From contig NZ_OGTP01000020.1 of NCBI RefSeq assembly GCF_900258035.1, positions 53,453 to 117,452 of the forward strand: a stretch of DNA of 64,000 bases. The letters run 5' to 3'. Shown piece by piece: positions 41,751-51,846 of this stretch (position 1 is the first letter of the stretch; each line of letters begins with the position of its first letter). The notes beneath the pieces were generated by a model, which searched no databases, was not told the DNA's origin, and saw only the letters and a program-made list of their open reading frames with translations. Both the position numbers and the translations under genes were made by a program. This stretch comes from Caballeronia novacaledonica (GTDB taxonomy: Bacteria > Pseudomonadota > Gammaproteobacteria > Burkholderiales > Burkholderiaceae).

Positions 41751-44396
41751 ATGTCCAAAGCCCTGATCATCGCTGAGAAGCCCTCCGTCGCGAACGACAT
41801 CGCGCGTGCGCTGGGCGGCTTCACCAAGCATGACGAGTACTACGAGAGCGACGACTACGTGCTCTCGTCCGCGGTCGGCCACCTGCTCGAGATCGCCGCA
41901 CCGGAAGAGTACGACGTCAAGCGCGGCAAATGGAGCTTCGCCAATCTGCCGGTCATTCCGCCGCATTTCGACCTGAATCCGATCGCGAAGAGCGAGTCGC
42001 GCCTGAAGGTGCTGACGAAGCTGATGAAGCGCAAGGATATCGAGCGCCTCATCAACGCATGCGACGCGGGGCGCGAAGGCGAGCTGATTTTCCGCCTGAT
42101 CGCGCAGCACGCGAAAGCGAAACAGCCGGTGCAACGGCTGTGGCTGCAATCGATGACGCCCGCCGCGATCCGCGAAGGCTTCGCGAACCTGCGCAGCGAC
42201 GCCGACATGCAGCCGCTCGCCGACGCGGCCCGCTGCCGTTCGGAAGCGGACTGGCTCGTCGGCATCAACGGCACGCGCGCGATGACCGCGTTCAACAGCA
42301 AGGGCGGCGGCTTCTTCCTGACGACCGTCGGCCGCGTTCAGACACCAACGTTGTCTATCGTCGTCGAACGTGAGGAGAAAATCCGCCGATTCGTTCCGCG
42401 CGACTACTGGGAAGTGCGCGCCGAATTCATCGCCGCGAAGGGTCTGTACGAAGGCCGCTGGTTCGACCCGAAGTTCAAGCGCGTCGAAAACGATCCCGAA
42501 CAGCGCGACTCGCGCCTGTGGAGTCTCGCGGCGGCGGAAACCGTCGTCGCGGCGTGCCGCGGCAAGACGGGCATCGTGACGGAGGAATCGAAGCCGTCGA
42601 CGCAAATGTCGCCGCTGCTCTTCGATCTGACCAGCTTGCAGCGCGAAGCCAACGGCCGCTTCGGCTTTTCGGCGAAGAACACGCTCGGCCTCGCGCAAGC
42701 GCTGTACGAAAAGCACAAGGTCCTGACTTATCCGCGTACCGATTCGCGCGCGCTCCCCGAGGACTACATGAGCACGGTCAAGGACACGATGACCATGCTC
42801 AAGGAGAGCAACAACTATCTGCCGTTCGCAAAGCAGGTGCTCGACAAGGGCTGGGTGAAACCGAACAAGCGCATCTTCGATAATTCGAAGATCAGCGATC
42901 ACTTCGCCATCATCCCGACGCTGCAGGCGCCGAAATCGCTGTCGGAGCCCGAGCAGAAGCTGTACGACCTCGTCGTGAAGCGTTTCCTGTCGGTGTTCTT
43001 CCCGGCGGCGGAATATCTCGTGACCACGCGCATCACCGAAGTCTCGGGGCATCACTTCAAGACGGAAGGCAAGGTGCTCGTCGAGCCGGGCTGGCTGCAG
43101 ATCTACGGCCGCGAAGCCGCGGGCGAAGACGGCAATCTCGTGCCGGTGCAGAAGGACGAAAAGGTCGATGTCGAAAAGGTCCAGGCGCATGGCCTCGTGA
43201 CCAAGCCGCCCGCGCGCTACAACGAAGCGTCACTGCTTTCGGCGATGGAAGGCGCGGGCAAGCTCGTCGAAGACGAAGAACTGCGCGACGCGATGGCCGC
43301 GAAGGGCCTCGGCACGCCGGCCACGCGCGCGGCGATCATCGAAGGTCTGCTCGGCGAGAAGTACATGGTGCGCGAAGGCCGCGAACTCATTCCGACAGCC
43401 AAGGCGTTCCAGTTGATGACGTTGCTGCGCGGACTCGGCGTCGAGGAACTCACCGCGCCGGAATTGACCGGTCAGTGGGAACACAAGCTGTCGCAGATGG
43501 AGCGCGGCAACCTGCATCGCGACGCGTTCATGCAGGAAATCGCGCGCATGACGCAAACCATCGTCAAGCGGGCGAAGGAGTACGACTCCGACACGATCCC
43601 CGGCGATTACGCGACGCTCGAAACGCCGTGCCCGAACTGCGGCGCGCAAGTGAAGGAAAACTATCGCCGTTTCGCGTGCACGAAGTGCGAGTTCTCGATC
43701 TCGAAGATTCCCGGCGGCCGGCAGTTCGAAATCCCGGAAGTCGAGGAATTGCTGCGCGAGAAAACCATCGGACCGCTGTCGGGCTTTCGCAGCAAGATGG
43801 GCCGTCCGTTCTCGGCCATTCTCAAACTCTCGCTCGACGACGAAATCAAGAATTACAAGCTCGAATTCGACTTCGGTCAGGATTCCGGCGGCGAAGACGG
43901 CGAACCGCCCGATTTCTCCGAGCAAACGCCGGTCGGCGCATGTCCGAAGTGCCAGTCGCGCGTGTTCGAGCACGGCATGAGCTACGTGTGCGAGAACTCG
44001 GTGTCGAACCCGAAGACGTGCGACTTCCGCTCCGGCAAGGTGATTCTCCAGCAGGAAATCGGCCGCGAGCAGATGGAAAAGCTGCTGAACGAAGGCCGCA
44101 CGGATCTGCTGACGAACTTCAAGTCGTCGCGCACCGGACGCAACTTCAAGGCGTATCTCGTGAAGCAGCCGGACGGGAAAATCGGCTTCGAGTTCGAGAA
44201 GAAGGAAGGCAAGCCGGCGGCGAAGACGGCGGCGAAACGCGGCGCGGCGGCGGAAGCCCAGGCCGACAGCGGCGATGAAAGCGGCGATAGCGATGTCGCC
44301 GTAGCCGCCAAGACCACGTCCGCGAAGACTGCGGCGAAGAAAGCGCCCGCGAAGAAAGCGGCCGCGAAGAAGACCGCGGCGAAGAAAGCGAGCTGA
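41751..44396 (+). CDS. topB: DNA topoisomerase III with Lys/Ala-rich tail
   Basis: 881 residues. Type IA topoisomerase that resolves single-stranded and catenated DNA. TOPRIM domain (1-~145) with IIAEKPSVA and NACDAGREGELIFR; catalytic tyrosine Y327 in LTYPRTDSR; toroid to ~600; C-terminal Cys-containing zinc-ribbon-like repeats (CPNCGAQV...CTKC, CPKCQSRV...C). The last ~50 residues are a K/A/P repeat (TAAKKAPAKKAAAKK) resembling histone H1-like tails. A -10-like TATAAA lies at 41692-41697. Confidence 0.93.
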   Translation: MSKALIIAEKPSVANDIARALGGFTKHDEYYESDDYVLSSAVGHLLEIAAPEEYDVKRGKWSFANLPVIPPHFDLNPIAKSESRLKVLTKLMKRKDIERLINACDAGREGELIFRLIAQHAKAKQPVQRLWLQSMTPAAIREGFANLRSDADMQPLADAARCRSEADWLVGINGTRAMTAFNSKGGGFFLTTVGRVQTPTLSIVVEREEKIRRFVPRDYWEVRAEFIAAKGLYEGRWFDPKFKRVENDPEQRDSRLWSLAAAETVVAACRGKTGIVTEESKPSTQMSPLLFDLTSLQREANGRFGFSAKNTLGLAQALYEKHKVLTYPRTDSRALPEDYMSTVKDTMTMLKESNNYLPFAKQVLDKGWVKPNKRIFDNSKISDHFAIIPTLQAPKSLSEPEQKLYDLVVKRFLSVFFPAAEYLVTTRITEVSGHHFKTEGKVLVEPGWLQIYGREAAGEDGNLVPVQKDEKVDVEKVQAHGLVTKPPARYNEASLLSAMEGAGKLVEDEELRDAMAAKGLGTPATRAAIIEGLLGEKYMVREGRELIPTAKAFQLMTLLRGLGVEELTAPELTGQWEHKLSQMERGNLHRDAFMQEIARMTQTIVKRAKEYDSDTIPGDYATLETPCPNCGAQVKENYRRFACTKCEFSISKIPGGRQFEIPEVEELLREKTIGPLSGFRSKMGRPFSAILKLSLDDEIKNYKLEFDFGQDSGGEDGEPPDFSEQTPVGACPKCQSRVFEHGMSYVCENSVSNPKTCDFRSGKVILQQEIGREQMEKLLNEGRTDLLTNFKSSRTGRNFKAYLVKQPDGKIGFEFEKKEGKPAAKTAAKRGAAAEAQADSGDESGDSDVAVAAKTTSAKTAAKKAPAKKAAAKKTAAKKAS

Positions 44397-44420
44397 TCGC
44401 GCTTCCTGGCCGCTGAAGAG

Positions 44421-44452
44421 AAAAACCCCGCGAATCGCTTCGCGGGGTTTTT
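44421..44452. terminator. Bidirectional terminator between topB and the LysR gene
   Basis: A 14-bp stem (44421-44434 with 44439-44452) with a TCGC tetraloop, starting with AAAAA and ending in TTTTT, serves both convergent genes. Confidence 0.9.
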
Positions 44453-44475
44453 CATTTGCGCTTCGCGCGAGCCTT

Positions 44476-45555
44476 TCAGAAGGGCGAAGCCGCCGGCAGG
44501 CGCCCGCGCGACCGCGAAGGCTTCGACAGCTTCGGCGCCAGTTCACCGTCGATCGGGCGCGCGCGCGGCGCGGGCGTCGCGGCTTCGTCGGCGTGATCGT
44601 AGTGCTGATGCGCGCCCGGTCTGCCGCGGCCATCGCGAATCCATTGCTCGCCGAGCTGATGATTCGGCGTCTGGCTGAAATGCTCGACGAGATGATCGAT
44701 GAACGTGCGCACCTTCGCCGGCAAATGACGTCGGCTCGGATACGCGACGTTGATCTCGACCTGCGGCAATTGATAATCGCCGAGCAGGCGCACGAGCTGG
44801 CCGCGCGTCGTGTCGTTGCCGATCAGATAGCTCGGCAAAATCGCGATGCCCATGCCGAGCAGCGCGAACTGCCGCAGCATTTCGGTGTTGTTCGCGATGA
44901 TCACGTTCTGCGGCCGCACGCGTACTTCGCCTTCCGGACCGGTGAACACGCGCTCGTCGCCCCAGTATTCCGACGGCAGGCTCAAACACGGATGCTCGAG
45001 CAGATGCTCGGGACGCGTCGGCGTGCCGTGCGTTTCCAGATACGCAGGCGTCGCGCAGACGGTCATGCAGCCGGTCGTCAGCCGCCGCGTGACGACACTC
45101 GCGCTCTTCACCTGCCGCGCGATGACGATGCCGACATCGAAACCTTCCTCGACCAGATCGACCTGACGGTCCACGAGCGTCACGTCCGGCACGACCTTCG
45201 GATAGCGCTGTGCATACGTCTGTAACACGGGCGCGAGATTATGCAGACCGAACACGACGGGCGCGACGATCCTGAGCGAACCGAGCGGTTCGTGATTGCG
45301 CGCCACCACCATCTGTTCGACATCTTCCAGCTCGTCGAGAATTTGCCGCGCCCGCTCCAGATAAACCTGGCCGGACTCGGTGAGCGAGAGGCTGCGCGTC
45401 GTGCGGTTGAGCAGGCGCGTGCCGAGGCGGCCTTCCAGGTCCGCGACGTGGCGCGTAGCCACCGCATTGGAGATGTCCATCGCGCTCGCGGCCCGGGCGA
45501 AACTCCCGAGATCGGCGACGCGGACGAACACCCTCATCGACTGCAAATGATCCAT
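44476..45555 (-). CDS. LysR-family transcriptional regulator
   Basis: 359 residues. Winged-helix HTH (~1-65, LGSFARAASAMDISNAVATRHVADLEGRLG) and substrate-binding domain (~90-295). It is longer than the usual ~300 residues: about 55 C-terminal residues are charged and Pro/Arg/Ala-rich. ATG 45555 has AGGAG 9 nt upstream. The HTH form resembles the DsdC/AaeR-like CrgA subgroup. No divergent target gene adjoins it, so the regulon is unknown. Confidence 0.88.
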   Translation of the reverse strand: MDHLQSMRVFVRVADLGSFARAASAMDISNAVATRHVADLEGRLGTRLLNRTTRSLSLTESGQVYLERARQILDELEDVEQMVVARNHEPLGSLRIVAPVVFGLHNLAPVLQTYAQRYPKVVPDVTLVDRQVDLVEEGFDVGIVIARQVKSASVVTRRLTTGCMTVCATPAYLETHGTPTRPEHLLEHPCLSLPSEYWGDERVFTGPEGEVRVRPQNVIIANNTEMLRQFALLGMGIAILPSYLIGNDTTRGQLVRLLGDYQLPQVEINVAYPSRRHLPAKVRTFIDHLVEHFSQTPNHQLGEQWIRDGRGRPGAHQHYDHADEAATPAPRARPIDGELAPKLSKPSRSRGRLPAASPF

Positions 45556-45896
45556 AAAGACAACTCCTGCCGCTAGGACGGCTCGAATTCTGCTGCAAAG
45601 CAATTCAGGATTATCCTAGGACCAGCGCTTTTGTGCAGAAGTTGCCGGGAAGCACGAAAAAGTCGAAAAAAATCTGGTAGTTAGACGCGTTACGCGGATG
45701 AAAGATCGCCGACTGTTGCCATTCGCACAACAGGCAATCAGGAAAATTCCGATTCACGGAACACTGAAAATACTGGCCACGCTAATTTTGACGGCGTAGG
45801 CGATCAAAAAATCGGGCCCGACGATGCGGGCCCGAAATTTGGGGATTGATTCAGTTTATGAGACAAAGCCCGCGCGGAATGTCGCGGGCGACTCGC
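45556..45896. other. 341-bp intergenic region, LysR promoter side and pckG terminator
   Basis: Contains the pckG terminator (45806-45835). The rest (45600-45790) is relatively AT-rich and presumably carries the LysR gene's promoter and self-binding site; no clear T-N11-A palindrome stands out. No coding frame is supported. Confidence 0.5.
45806..45835 (-). terminator. Terminator of pckG
   Basis: TCGGGCCCG (45812-45820) pairs with CGGGCCCGA (45827-45835), loop ACGATG; on the minus strand followed by ATTTTTT. Confidence 0.85.
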
Positions 45897-47768
<1,872 letters not shown>

Positions 47769-48228
47769 CGAGCTGTCTCCGTTCTTGCAATGAAAACCGG
47801 TCGCCCAACTGACGCTGCATGCGAGAGGCGTTTGCGACTCGAACCGCCGGGCGCTTTCGTGCGCTTCTTTAACGCGCTTTCATCGCACGAAATGCGGTTC
47901 GCGAGCCAATGCGACGTCAACGGGCCTGAATTCTTTACATGCAAACCATAACGTTCGCGGCTTGCGTCACAAAGGAACAAACTGTTAAAAAGAGATACTA
48001 AGTGGCCTGTCTCTTCGCGGATCATCGTGTTTTCCGCTACTTGCGCTGAATATCCTTCTTTATTGGCGCGGACGTATGATGCTCCCGAAAAATGGGGAGT
48101 CAAGCATAACACCGCCGTGCGTGAACGATGTGATGCGGCGCGATAAAGCGGAATAGAGCGCAATTTATCGGTATTTACCCGAATTTAAGTACTCCATTCT
48201 CGCCCTCCAAAAAAAAGCAGCACGTTTG
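47769..48228. other. 460-bp divergent promoter region pckG / 2-hydroxyacid dehydrogenase
   Basis: A possible pckG promoter on the minus strand is TTGTGA (47972-47967) with TATGGT (47950-47945) at 16-bp spacing. The stretch 48150-48220 is AT-rich and may hold the promoter of the dehydrogenase. No gene is supported inside; the antisense frame extending from pckG is a shadow. Confidence 0.4.
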
Positions 48229-49272
48229 ATGCCTAACAAAAGCCAATCAATGCCCATGAAAATCGCCATTCTCGACGACTACCAGGATGCCGTACGGAAG
48301 CTCGATTGTTTCCATTTGCTCGATGACCATGAGGTCAAGGTCTTCAACAACACGGTGCGTGGTCTCGGGCAGTTGGCCAGCAGGCTGGCGGAGGTGGATG
48401 CGCTCGTGCTGATTCGCGAACGCACGCGCATCAGCTCTCAATTGCTCGATAAATGCCCGAAACTGCGCATGATCAGCCAGACAGGGCGCGCAGGCGGCGG
48501 TCATATCGATGTCGATGCCTGTACGGAACGCGGCATTGCGGTGCTGGAGGGCACGGGCTCGCCGGTCGCGCCTGCGGAACTGACGTGGGCGCTCATCATG
48601 TCGGCGCAGCGGCGCATTCCGCAATACGTCGCGAACCTGAAGCAAGGCGCGTGGCAGCAGTCGGGGCTGAAGACGTCCGCGCTGCCGCCGAATTTCGGTC
48701 TCGGTCAGGTGCTGCGCGGACAAACGCTCGGCATCTGGGGCTACGGCAAGATCGGCAAACTGGTGGCAGGTTACGGCAAGGCGTTCGGCATGAACGTGCT
48801 CGTCTACGGCCGCGAGCATTCGCAAAGCGCGGCGCGCGAAGATGGCTTCGCTGTCGCCGAAAGCCGCGAGGCACTGTTCGAGCAAAGCGACGTGCTGACG
48901 CTGCATCTGCGTCTGACCGATGAAACGCTCGGCATCGTCAAACAGGACGATCTGATGCGCATGAAGCCGACCGCGCTTTTCGTCAACACGAGCCGCGCAG
49001 AACTGCTCGAAGAGAACGCGCTGCTCAATTCGCTGCATCACAACCGGCCGGGCATGGTTGCCGTCGATGTCTTCGAGAGCGAGCCGATTCTGCAAGGCTA
49101 CGGCCTGCTGCGTCTCGAGAACGTGATCTGCACGCCGCACATCGGCTATGTGGAGCGCGAGAGCTACGAACTGTATTTCGGCGCGGCGTTCAGGAACATC
49201 CTCGCGTTCAATGCGGGCGACACGTCGAGCGTTTTCAATAAAGAAGCGCTTCAGCACGTGCGCCGGCGTTGA
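48229..49272 (+). CDS. D-isomer-specific 2-hydroxyacid dehydrogenase family protein
   Basis: 347 residues, related to phosphoglycerate dehydrogenase SerA but lacking its ACT domain. NAD-binding Rossmann motif GIWGYGKIGKLVAGYGKAFG (~163-182). Catalytic Arg in NTSRAELLEE, Glu in VFESEPI, His in CTPHIGYVERE. Substrate not predictable. The ATG at 48229 is used; ATGs at 48250 and 48256 are also possible and the last gives MKIAILDDYQDA, a common start in relatives. Confidence 0.85.
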   Translation: MPNKSQSMPMKIAILDDYQDAVRKLDCFHLLDDHEVKVFNNTVRGLGQLASRLAEVDALVLIRERTRISSQLLDKCPKLRMISQTGRAGGGHIDVDACTERGIAVLEGTGSPVAPAELTWALIMSAQRRIPQYVANLKQGAWQQSGLKTSALPPNFGLGQVLRGQTLGIWGYGKIGKLVAGYGKAFGMNVLVYGREHSQSAAREDGFAVAESREALFEQSDVLTLHLRLTDETLGIVKQDDLMRMKPTALFVNTSRAELLEENALLNSLHHNRPGMVAVDVFESEPILQGYGLLRLENVICTPHIGYVERESYELYFGAAFRNILAFNAGDTSSVFNKEALQHVRRR

Positions 49273-49287
49273 GCTTCGGCGCCAGAT

Positions 49288-49764
49288 TCAGACGGTCGAT
49301 ATCTCGATCGATGGCTCGCAGCGCACCGGAAAATTCACCGAGTTGGCGATGAAACAGAAACGGTGCGCGTCCTCGTGCAGACGCGCGGCGAGATCGGCGT
49401 CGCCGCCCGCGCCGATAGTCACGCGCGGGCGCAGCAGCACATCGACGAAGCGCCCGTCGCCCTTCGACTCTTCCTGCATCGTGCCGATGGCTTCATCGAC
49501 ATAACCCGTCACGACGACCTCGTTCGTCGCGCACAGGTGCAAATACCAGAGCATGTGGCACGACGACACCGACGCCACGAACAACTCCTCCGGATTGTGG
49601 CGCGCCGGATCGCCACGAAATGCCGGATCGCTCGACGCCTCGATCGCGGTCTTCGCGCCGATGCGCACGAGATGATCTCGCGAGTACGCGTCGTAAGCCG
49701 AAGTGCCGGAACCGAGATTGCCCGTCCAGTCGACGGTCAGTTCGTATGTGTGCTTCTTCGTCAC
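49288..49764 (-). CDS. OsmC-family peroxiredoxin-like protein
   Basis: 158 residues. OsmC/Ohr-fold thiol hydroperoxidase. The two reactive cysteines fit SVSSCHMLWYLHLC and HRFCFIANSVNFPV. The GTG start at 49764 has GAGGAG 6 nt upstream. First-hand substrate (organic hydroperoxide) is inferred from the family. Same strand as the patatin gene, 10 bp downstream of it. Confidence 0.87.
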   Translation of the reverse strand: MTKKHTYELTVDWTGNLGSGTSAYDAYSRDHLVRIGAKTAIEASSDPAFRGDPARHNPEELFVASVSSCHMLWYLHLCATNEVVVTGYVDEAIGTMQEESKGDGRFVDVLLRPRVTIGAGGDADLAARLHEDAHRFCFIANSVNFPVRCEPSIEISTV

Positions 49765-49770
49765 GGTCTG

Positions 49771-49776
49771 CTCCTC
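49771..49776 (-). promoter_or_regulatory. Ribosome-binding site fixing the GTG start of the OsmC gene
   Basis: GAGGAG on the minus strand, 6 nt before GTG 49764, overlapping the end of the patatin gene. Confidence 0.8.
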
Positions 49777-50644
49777 AAGCGGGATGCGAAGCGGTTTCCA
49801 TCAGACGCGGAAGGCGTTCGAGAAAATCCTCGCCGTCCGCGCGGCCCAGATCATAAGCATGTTGCATCTGGGACGGGCTCGTATAGTCCCAGCTCGAAAT
49901 CGGCACCTTGCGCGATGGCTGGATATAGATGCGCCTCTGCTCGCCGTGCGGCACGACGAACATGCGCTCGCGCGGGTAGAGACGCGTGACCATCACGAGG
50001 ACGAGACCCGGCGAGGCATCGAGCGCGGCGACCGGGACGTTGTCGACCATGCCGCCGTCGAGGACGGGACGGCCGTTGCGTCGCAGGATCGGCGTGAACG
50101 GCGGCGTGCTCGACGATTGCAGAATGAGATCGGCGAGATCTTCGACCGTCGCGCATTCCTGCGCTTTCACGAACTCGGGATGAAAACCGAGCGCCTGCCC
50201 GAGCGTCGGATGCAGCGTCTTGCGGACATATTTCTCGATGTTGTACGCGATCAGCCCCGCCGCGACCGCGCTGCGCGCGCCGAGCCAGCGCGGCAGATGC
50301 GACACGCCGATGCGAATTTCGGGCGCCTTCGTAAGTTCGTGGAAACGATCCGCGAAGATGTCGAGCAGCGCTCGCCGATAGATGCGGTAATGCGGAAACA
50401 CGGATTGTCCGCGCAGCAGGTTGCCCCAGTAGGCGTTTCGCGTGTTGTCGCGCAGCGCGTGGGCGTAGTAGTCCATGACCCAGCGCGACTCGTTCGTGTA
50501 GAGCATGCAGGCGGTGGCCGCCCCCGCCGATATCCCCGTGATGATGCGCGGCGTGAGATTCAGTTCCGGCCGGATGACGTCCCAGAAACCGGCTTGCCAC
50601 CAACATCGGTTGCCGCCGCCAGCGAATACGACTTGGTCGAACAT
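49775..50644 (-). CDS. Patatin-like phospholipase
   Basis: 289 residues. Ser/Asp dyad lipase: oxyanion GGGNRCWWQ near the start, nucleophile S39 in GISAG, and catalytic Asp in DGGMVDNVP. No signal peptide, so intracellular or secreted by an unseen route. Start directly follows the thioesterase stop (adjacent bases), so the thioesterase-patatin-OsmC genes are probably one transcript. Confidence 0.88.
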   Translation of the reverse strand: MFDQVVFAGGGNRCWWQAGFWDVIRPELNLTPRIITGISAGAATACMLYTNESRWVMDYYAHALRDNTRNAYWGNLLRGQSVFPHYRIYRRALLDIFADRFHELTKAPEIRIGVSHLPRWLGARSAVAAGLIAYNIEKYVRKTLHPTLGQALGFHPEFVKAQECATVEDLADLILQSSSTPPFTPILRRNGRPVLDGGMVDNVPVAALDASPGLVLVMVTRLYPRERMFVVPHGEQRRIYIQPSRKVPISSWDYTSPSQMQHAYDLGRADGEDFLERLPRLMETASHPA

Positions 50645-51052
50645 TTACTTGTTGATGAGCGCGTAGGTGGTTGTCGCGTGAGCGGCGAGTTCGCCCTGGT
50701 CGTCGTGCATGTCGATTTCGCCGAAGACGAGGTTGCGGCCGCGACGCTGGATGCAGGCGGTGATCAGCACGTCGCCGGTTTTTACGGGGCGCATGAAGGT
50801 CGTGTTGAGCGACACGGTGGTCATCGGCGAGAAGCCGCCCATGACGTGCGAGACGGCGACGACCATCGCGGTATCGGCGGCGGCCATGAAAACCTGCCCA
50901 CAGATGACGCCGCCCGCGTGACGCAAGTGATCCGAATACGGCAAACGCAGCGTGACGGCATTCTCGGCGATCGTTTCGGGCACGAGTCGCAACTCCTTGA
51001 CCCACGGGGCGAGGATGCTGTCGAGCAAGGCGCTGATGGCGGTTTCGTCCAT
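50645..51052 (-). CDS. PaaI-type acyl-CoA thioesterase
   Basis: 135-residue hotdog-fold thioesterase. The segment HAGGVICGQVFMAAADTAM carries the family's catalytic Asp-containing helix. Start ATG 51052 gives MDETAISALLDS; the upstream frame is non-coding. Works presumably on short or aromatic acyl-CoAs; pairing with the patatin suggests lipid turnover. Confidence 0.85.
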   Translation of the reverse strand: MDETAISALLDSILAPWVKELRLVPETIAENAVTLRLPYSDHLRHAGGVICGQVFMAAADTAMVVAVSHVMGGFSPMTTVSLNTTFMRPVKTGDVLITACIQRRGRNLVFGEIDMHDDQGELAAHATTTYALINK

Positions 51053-51158
51053 GGTTGCGTTTCCTGGGGATGCGTCATGATACCGGGCCGGAAGTGACGC
51101 GCGGATGCGCCGACTGGAAGGATTCGTCGGAAATCTACGAATTTTTTCGCGCGGGGGC

Positions 51159-51188
51159 TTGTGCTTCTGCAAAAGAACCCGCTATAAT
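51159..51188 (+). promoter_or_regulatory. Promoter of tRNA-Lys
   Basis: -35 TTGTGC (51159-51164), 18-bp spacer, perfect -10 TATAAT (51183-51188), 12 bp before the mature tRNA. Confidence 0.75.
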
Positions 51189-51200
51189 TTCGCTTCTGTT

Positions 51201-51276
51201 GGGGCGTTAGCTCAGTTGGTAGAGCAGCGGACTCTTAATCCGTAGGTCGAGTGTTCGAGTCACTCACGCCCCACCA
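51201..51276 (+). tRNA. tRNA-Lys (anticodon CTT)
   Basis: 76 nt with encoded CCA. Acceptor GGGGCGT/ACGCCCC, D arm GCTC/GAGC, anticodon arm GCGGA-CTCTTAA-TCCGT (one G-U) with anticodon CTT reading AAG, T arm GAGTG-TTCGAGT-CACTC. All stems pair. Confidence 0.95.
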
Positions 51277-51284
51277 CCAGATTC

Positions 51285-51314
51285 AAAGGGCTGCGCAACC
51301 GCGCAGCCCTTTTT
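51285..51314 (+). terminator. Terminator of tRNA-Lys
   Basis: AAAGGGCTGCGC (51285-51296) pairs with GCGCAGCCCTTT (51301-51312), AACC loop, T-run. Confidence 0.88.
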
Positions 51315-51324
51315 CATTTCCGCG

Positions 51325-51711
51325 TCAAATCACCTCCGCCCCCCGCGCCGCCAGCAACTCCCGCAGCACCGAGCGATGACACCGCGCTTCATCCTCGCAA
51401 TAACACCCCACCGACATATTCGTCCGATGCGATAGCGCCGCGAGCAGGTCAAGCGTCTTGCTCGCATCCGGCTGCGCCATCTGCGCCTTGAATTTCTTCA
51501 CGAACGCGCGCCACGCCTTGTCGTCCTCGGCGTGAAGCGCTTCCGCGACCAAATCCTGCGTCGGCGAAAGCACCGGATACCACACGTCATAAAAATCGCG
51601 CTTCGCGAAATCAGCCTTCGGCACCCCGCGCGGCGGCCGTCGCACCGTGCCGATGCGCAATCCCTCGTTTTCCGCGCGCGGGGTGCCAAGTCTCACGATT
51701 CGAATCGCCAT
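51325..51711 (-). CDS. DUF488-family protein
   Basis: 128 residues. The family signature is the C-terminal GCYCEDEARCHRSVLRELL, with conserved Cys and His. Function unknown. ATG 51711 has AAGGAG upstream. It lies between tRNA-Lys and an MFS gene transcribed the other way. Confidence 0.85.
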   Translation of the reverse strand: MAIRIVRLGTPRAENEGLRIGTVRRPPRGVPKADFAKRDFYDVWYPVLSPTQDLVAEALHAEDDKAWRAFVKKFKAQMAQPDASKTLDLLAALSHRTNMSVGCYCEDEARCHRSVLRELLAARGAEVI

Positions 51712-51846
51712 CAACTTTCTCCTTGTCCACAAAAGCATAACCGCCGACAACACTTTGAAAGCTCCCGCGCGTCCTCGCAGCGAAATCCGTCATCTTCCCG
51801 TATCGTTTCGGATTATTCTCCGTCCGCTTACATCCGAATCTCCGCC

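Noticed and set aside
44215..44393. Repeat array (CRISPR-like) at the end of topB
   Set aside because: The repeats are in-frame Lys/Ala codons in a protein tail, with no spacers.
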